Assembly (NCBI GenBank): GCA_012295275.1
Contig: CM022666.1
Location: 6,808,265 to 6,848,264 of the forward strand
Direction of reading: 5' to 3'
Source: Chrysomallon squamiferum
Taxonomy: Eukaryota > Mollusca > Gastropoda > Neomphalida > Peltospiridae
Length of the DNA: 40,000 nt
The notes below the pieces were generated by a model that did not search any database, was not told the origin of the DNA, and saw only the letters and a list, made by a program, of their open reading frames with translations. Each line of letters opens with the position of its first letter. Position 1 is the stretch's first letter. The position numbers and the translations under genes were made by a program. Below, piece after piece: positions 38,133 to 40,000 of this stretch.

Positions 38133-40000
38133 CTGAAAATAATTTTAAATTTTTTTACTAAAAGTATAAAAAAAAAAAAAATAAAAAAAATAAAAGTAAA
38201 AAAAAAATCCCATAACATTAATGAATTCATTAAAGAATATATGTTTAATAATATCCTTTAAAGATAATTGTGAATAAATTATTAAAAGCATATAAAAAAA
38301 AAAAAGAAAAAATTATGAAAGTATGAATTATTTAAAGCAAATTGTGAATAAATTATTAAAAGCATAATAAAGAACAAGAAACCCCCCCACCAAAAAAAAT
38401 ACTCCAACAACCCAACAGTTTATGAAATTATGATTAAAATAAATGTTTAATAACATCCCTTAAAGATAAGTGTAAATAAATATTAAAATCATGGAAAAAG
38501 AAACATAAAATGATAAAATGGTTGCAGTTGTGAAGAATATATAGACCCAGAAGACAAATGTAAATAAATGTAAAAAAATATTTAAAATGAAAATCCAAAC
38601 AAACAATACTAATGAATTATAGATTGTTTCTAAATTATTATTTTTAAATAGAATAACGTGTCGAATTACAAATGAGTGACTTTCTAAAAATCACATCTAA
38701 GAGAACATTGTAAAAATAACAAATTAAAAAACACAAACATAAAACTAATAAACCTGTAAAGAAAATTGTAAATTTAAAAGAAAAGAAAAAACCCATAAAA
38801 AGTGTGAAAGTGTCTGTGACAAAAAAATAAAATAGAAATATATTATTTTTTTACAATACACATAAATAAAACCAATGAAAATGTTAATGAATGTCTAATG
38901 ACAAACCCTTGAATAATGTTACAAATATTTCTAAAAAAAAACCACATAGGAAAAAAAATTGACATTTAGCATTTAAAGACAACCACAACAATTTTAATAA
39001 ACTGTCTATAAACTAAAAATACCCAGCTAAAAAATAAGTAAAAATAAAAAATAACAAATATGGTATCAACACTAATCTAAGAAGTAACTTTCATCCACAT
39101 TGATTCAAAACTCTAATCAAAATGTCATGGTTATTTTTTAAAACAATTATGGTGATCTGTCATGGAAAAATCCCAGTGAAGAAAATAACAGGTTACTAAA
39201 ACCTTGCTGCTGTTTCCAAAGGGCCTCTGCAACAGATCAAACTCCAGGAATTCTCAAAGTGTAGGTCCACTACCAGTCTTAGGTTTGTAAGAAATAAGAC
39301 ATTCTAGATCAACAATGAAGTCAAATCCTACACTCTTTCATCCCTTAGAACTTCATTCCAACAAGAACTACAACCAGCTACTTCAGACTGTCTCTATGTG
39401 TGTCAGCATGTGCGTGCTTGTGTGTGTGCGTGCGTCTGTGTATGTGTGTATGTGAGTTTTATATGTGGATGTGTATATGTATCTGTTTTTATATTTATGG
39501 TATGTGTTGTTGTGTTCTATATAATAAAAATTAAAGTATTTTATTGTTGTTGTTGTTAAGCATGTGAAACTTAATTCTGAATTAGCCTGTGTATAGATAT
39601 TTAATGATGTGTAGAGAAAATTAAACTATTCTCGTGTTACTTTTCTTATTTTATGCTTAATATAATCATAAATTGTTTTGAAGGCGCTCCTTTGTCTGAA
39701 CTGTTATAACAATTTTATATAAACCATTAAATCGCAATTATATAGTTATATAAACTGAGATCAACTTATATAGTTTTATAAACTGAGATCATCTTAAACT
39801 TTATTTTTTTTTTTTCCTTTGGGGTTTTGACAGAAAACGTTTTTAAATTAATTTAATATATTCTACACATAAAGGATATGTCCTTAACAATATTTTCTTT
39901 GAGTATCTTTTTTCAGTTATAATCTGGAATTACCAACATATACAGAAATAAAATCTTTATTGAAATTTATCTCTTTTTTTCCTTTTTATAATCTTTTCAG
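38133..40000 (-). other. DIPK2 intron and upstream sequence
   Basis: AT-rich. Diverged copies of attgtgaataaattattaaa occur near 38266, 38338 and 38472. A non-repetitive, GC-richer block at about 39180-39400 has no convincing frame or splice pair. GT-rich sequence follows at 39405-39480, and a 28-bp duplication ends near 39790. No further DIPK2 exon is recognised. Confidence 0.5.

Overview
This is AT-rich, intron-rich animal DNA. It is crowded with microsatellites: (AGT)n, (CT)n/(GA)n, (CA)n, TTTTA and TTTA arrays, and long A or T runs. Most long open frames are translated simple repeats. The real genes are visible as short, GC-richer exons with matching splice phases. The gene content (TMEM126, a DIPK2-type divergent kinase, a CARD protein) is metazoan. 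The repeat-rich texture would suit a mollusc or another lophotrochozoan, but nothing here fixes the phylum.

Layout. (1) 2953-9063, minus: a model of ten coding exons for an unrecognised protein of about 196 residues; the five 5' exons are well supported, the later ones less so. (2) 9240-9480: a CpG-richer block between this gene and TMEM126, a likely bidirectional promoter. (3) 11082-12269, plus: a complete two-exon TMEM126-family gene (226 aa), a mitochondrial inner-membrane protein linked to complex I assembly. (4) 16401-31075, minus: a four-exon gene for an N-terminal CARD followed by a long coiled coil (about 608 aa once two one-base frame breaks are allowed for). Its first intron is 11.7 kb and holds most of the window's satellites. 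(5) 32496-32780, plus: an uncertain 94-aa single-exon frame with one membrane segment. (6) 37326-38132, minus: the last two coding exons of a DIPK2A/2B-type secretory-pathway kinase; the 5' part lies beyond position 40000.

Three conserved coding stretches carry small frame breaks: +1 near 17771 and about -1 near 16830 in the CARD gene, and -2 near 37631 in DIPK2. All fall in or beside homopolymer or GC-dinucleotide runs, and coding quality is intact on both sides. Unpolished long-read assembly is the simplest explanation; decay is possible.

The most interesting object is the CARD-coiled-coil gene. It has an innate-immunity or cell-death style adaptor layout, and one of its introns holds (GA)n and (CT)n arrays of about 300 bp in opposite orientation that could pair in the transcript. 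The window also holds several minisatellites (34, 40, 70 and degenerate 33 bp units), a long inverted repeat at 6415-6490, and several families of diverged local duplications. No CRISPR array, rRNA, tRNA or intact transposon was seen.
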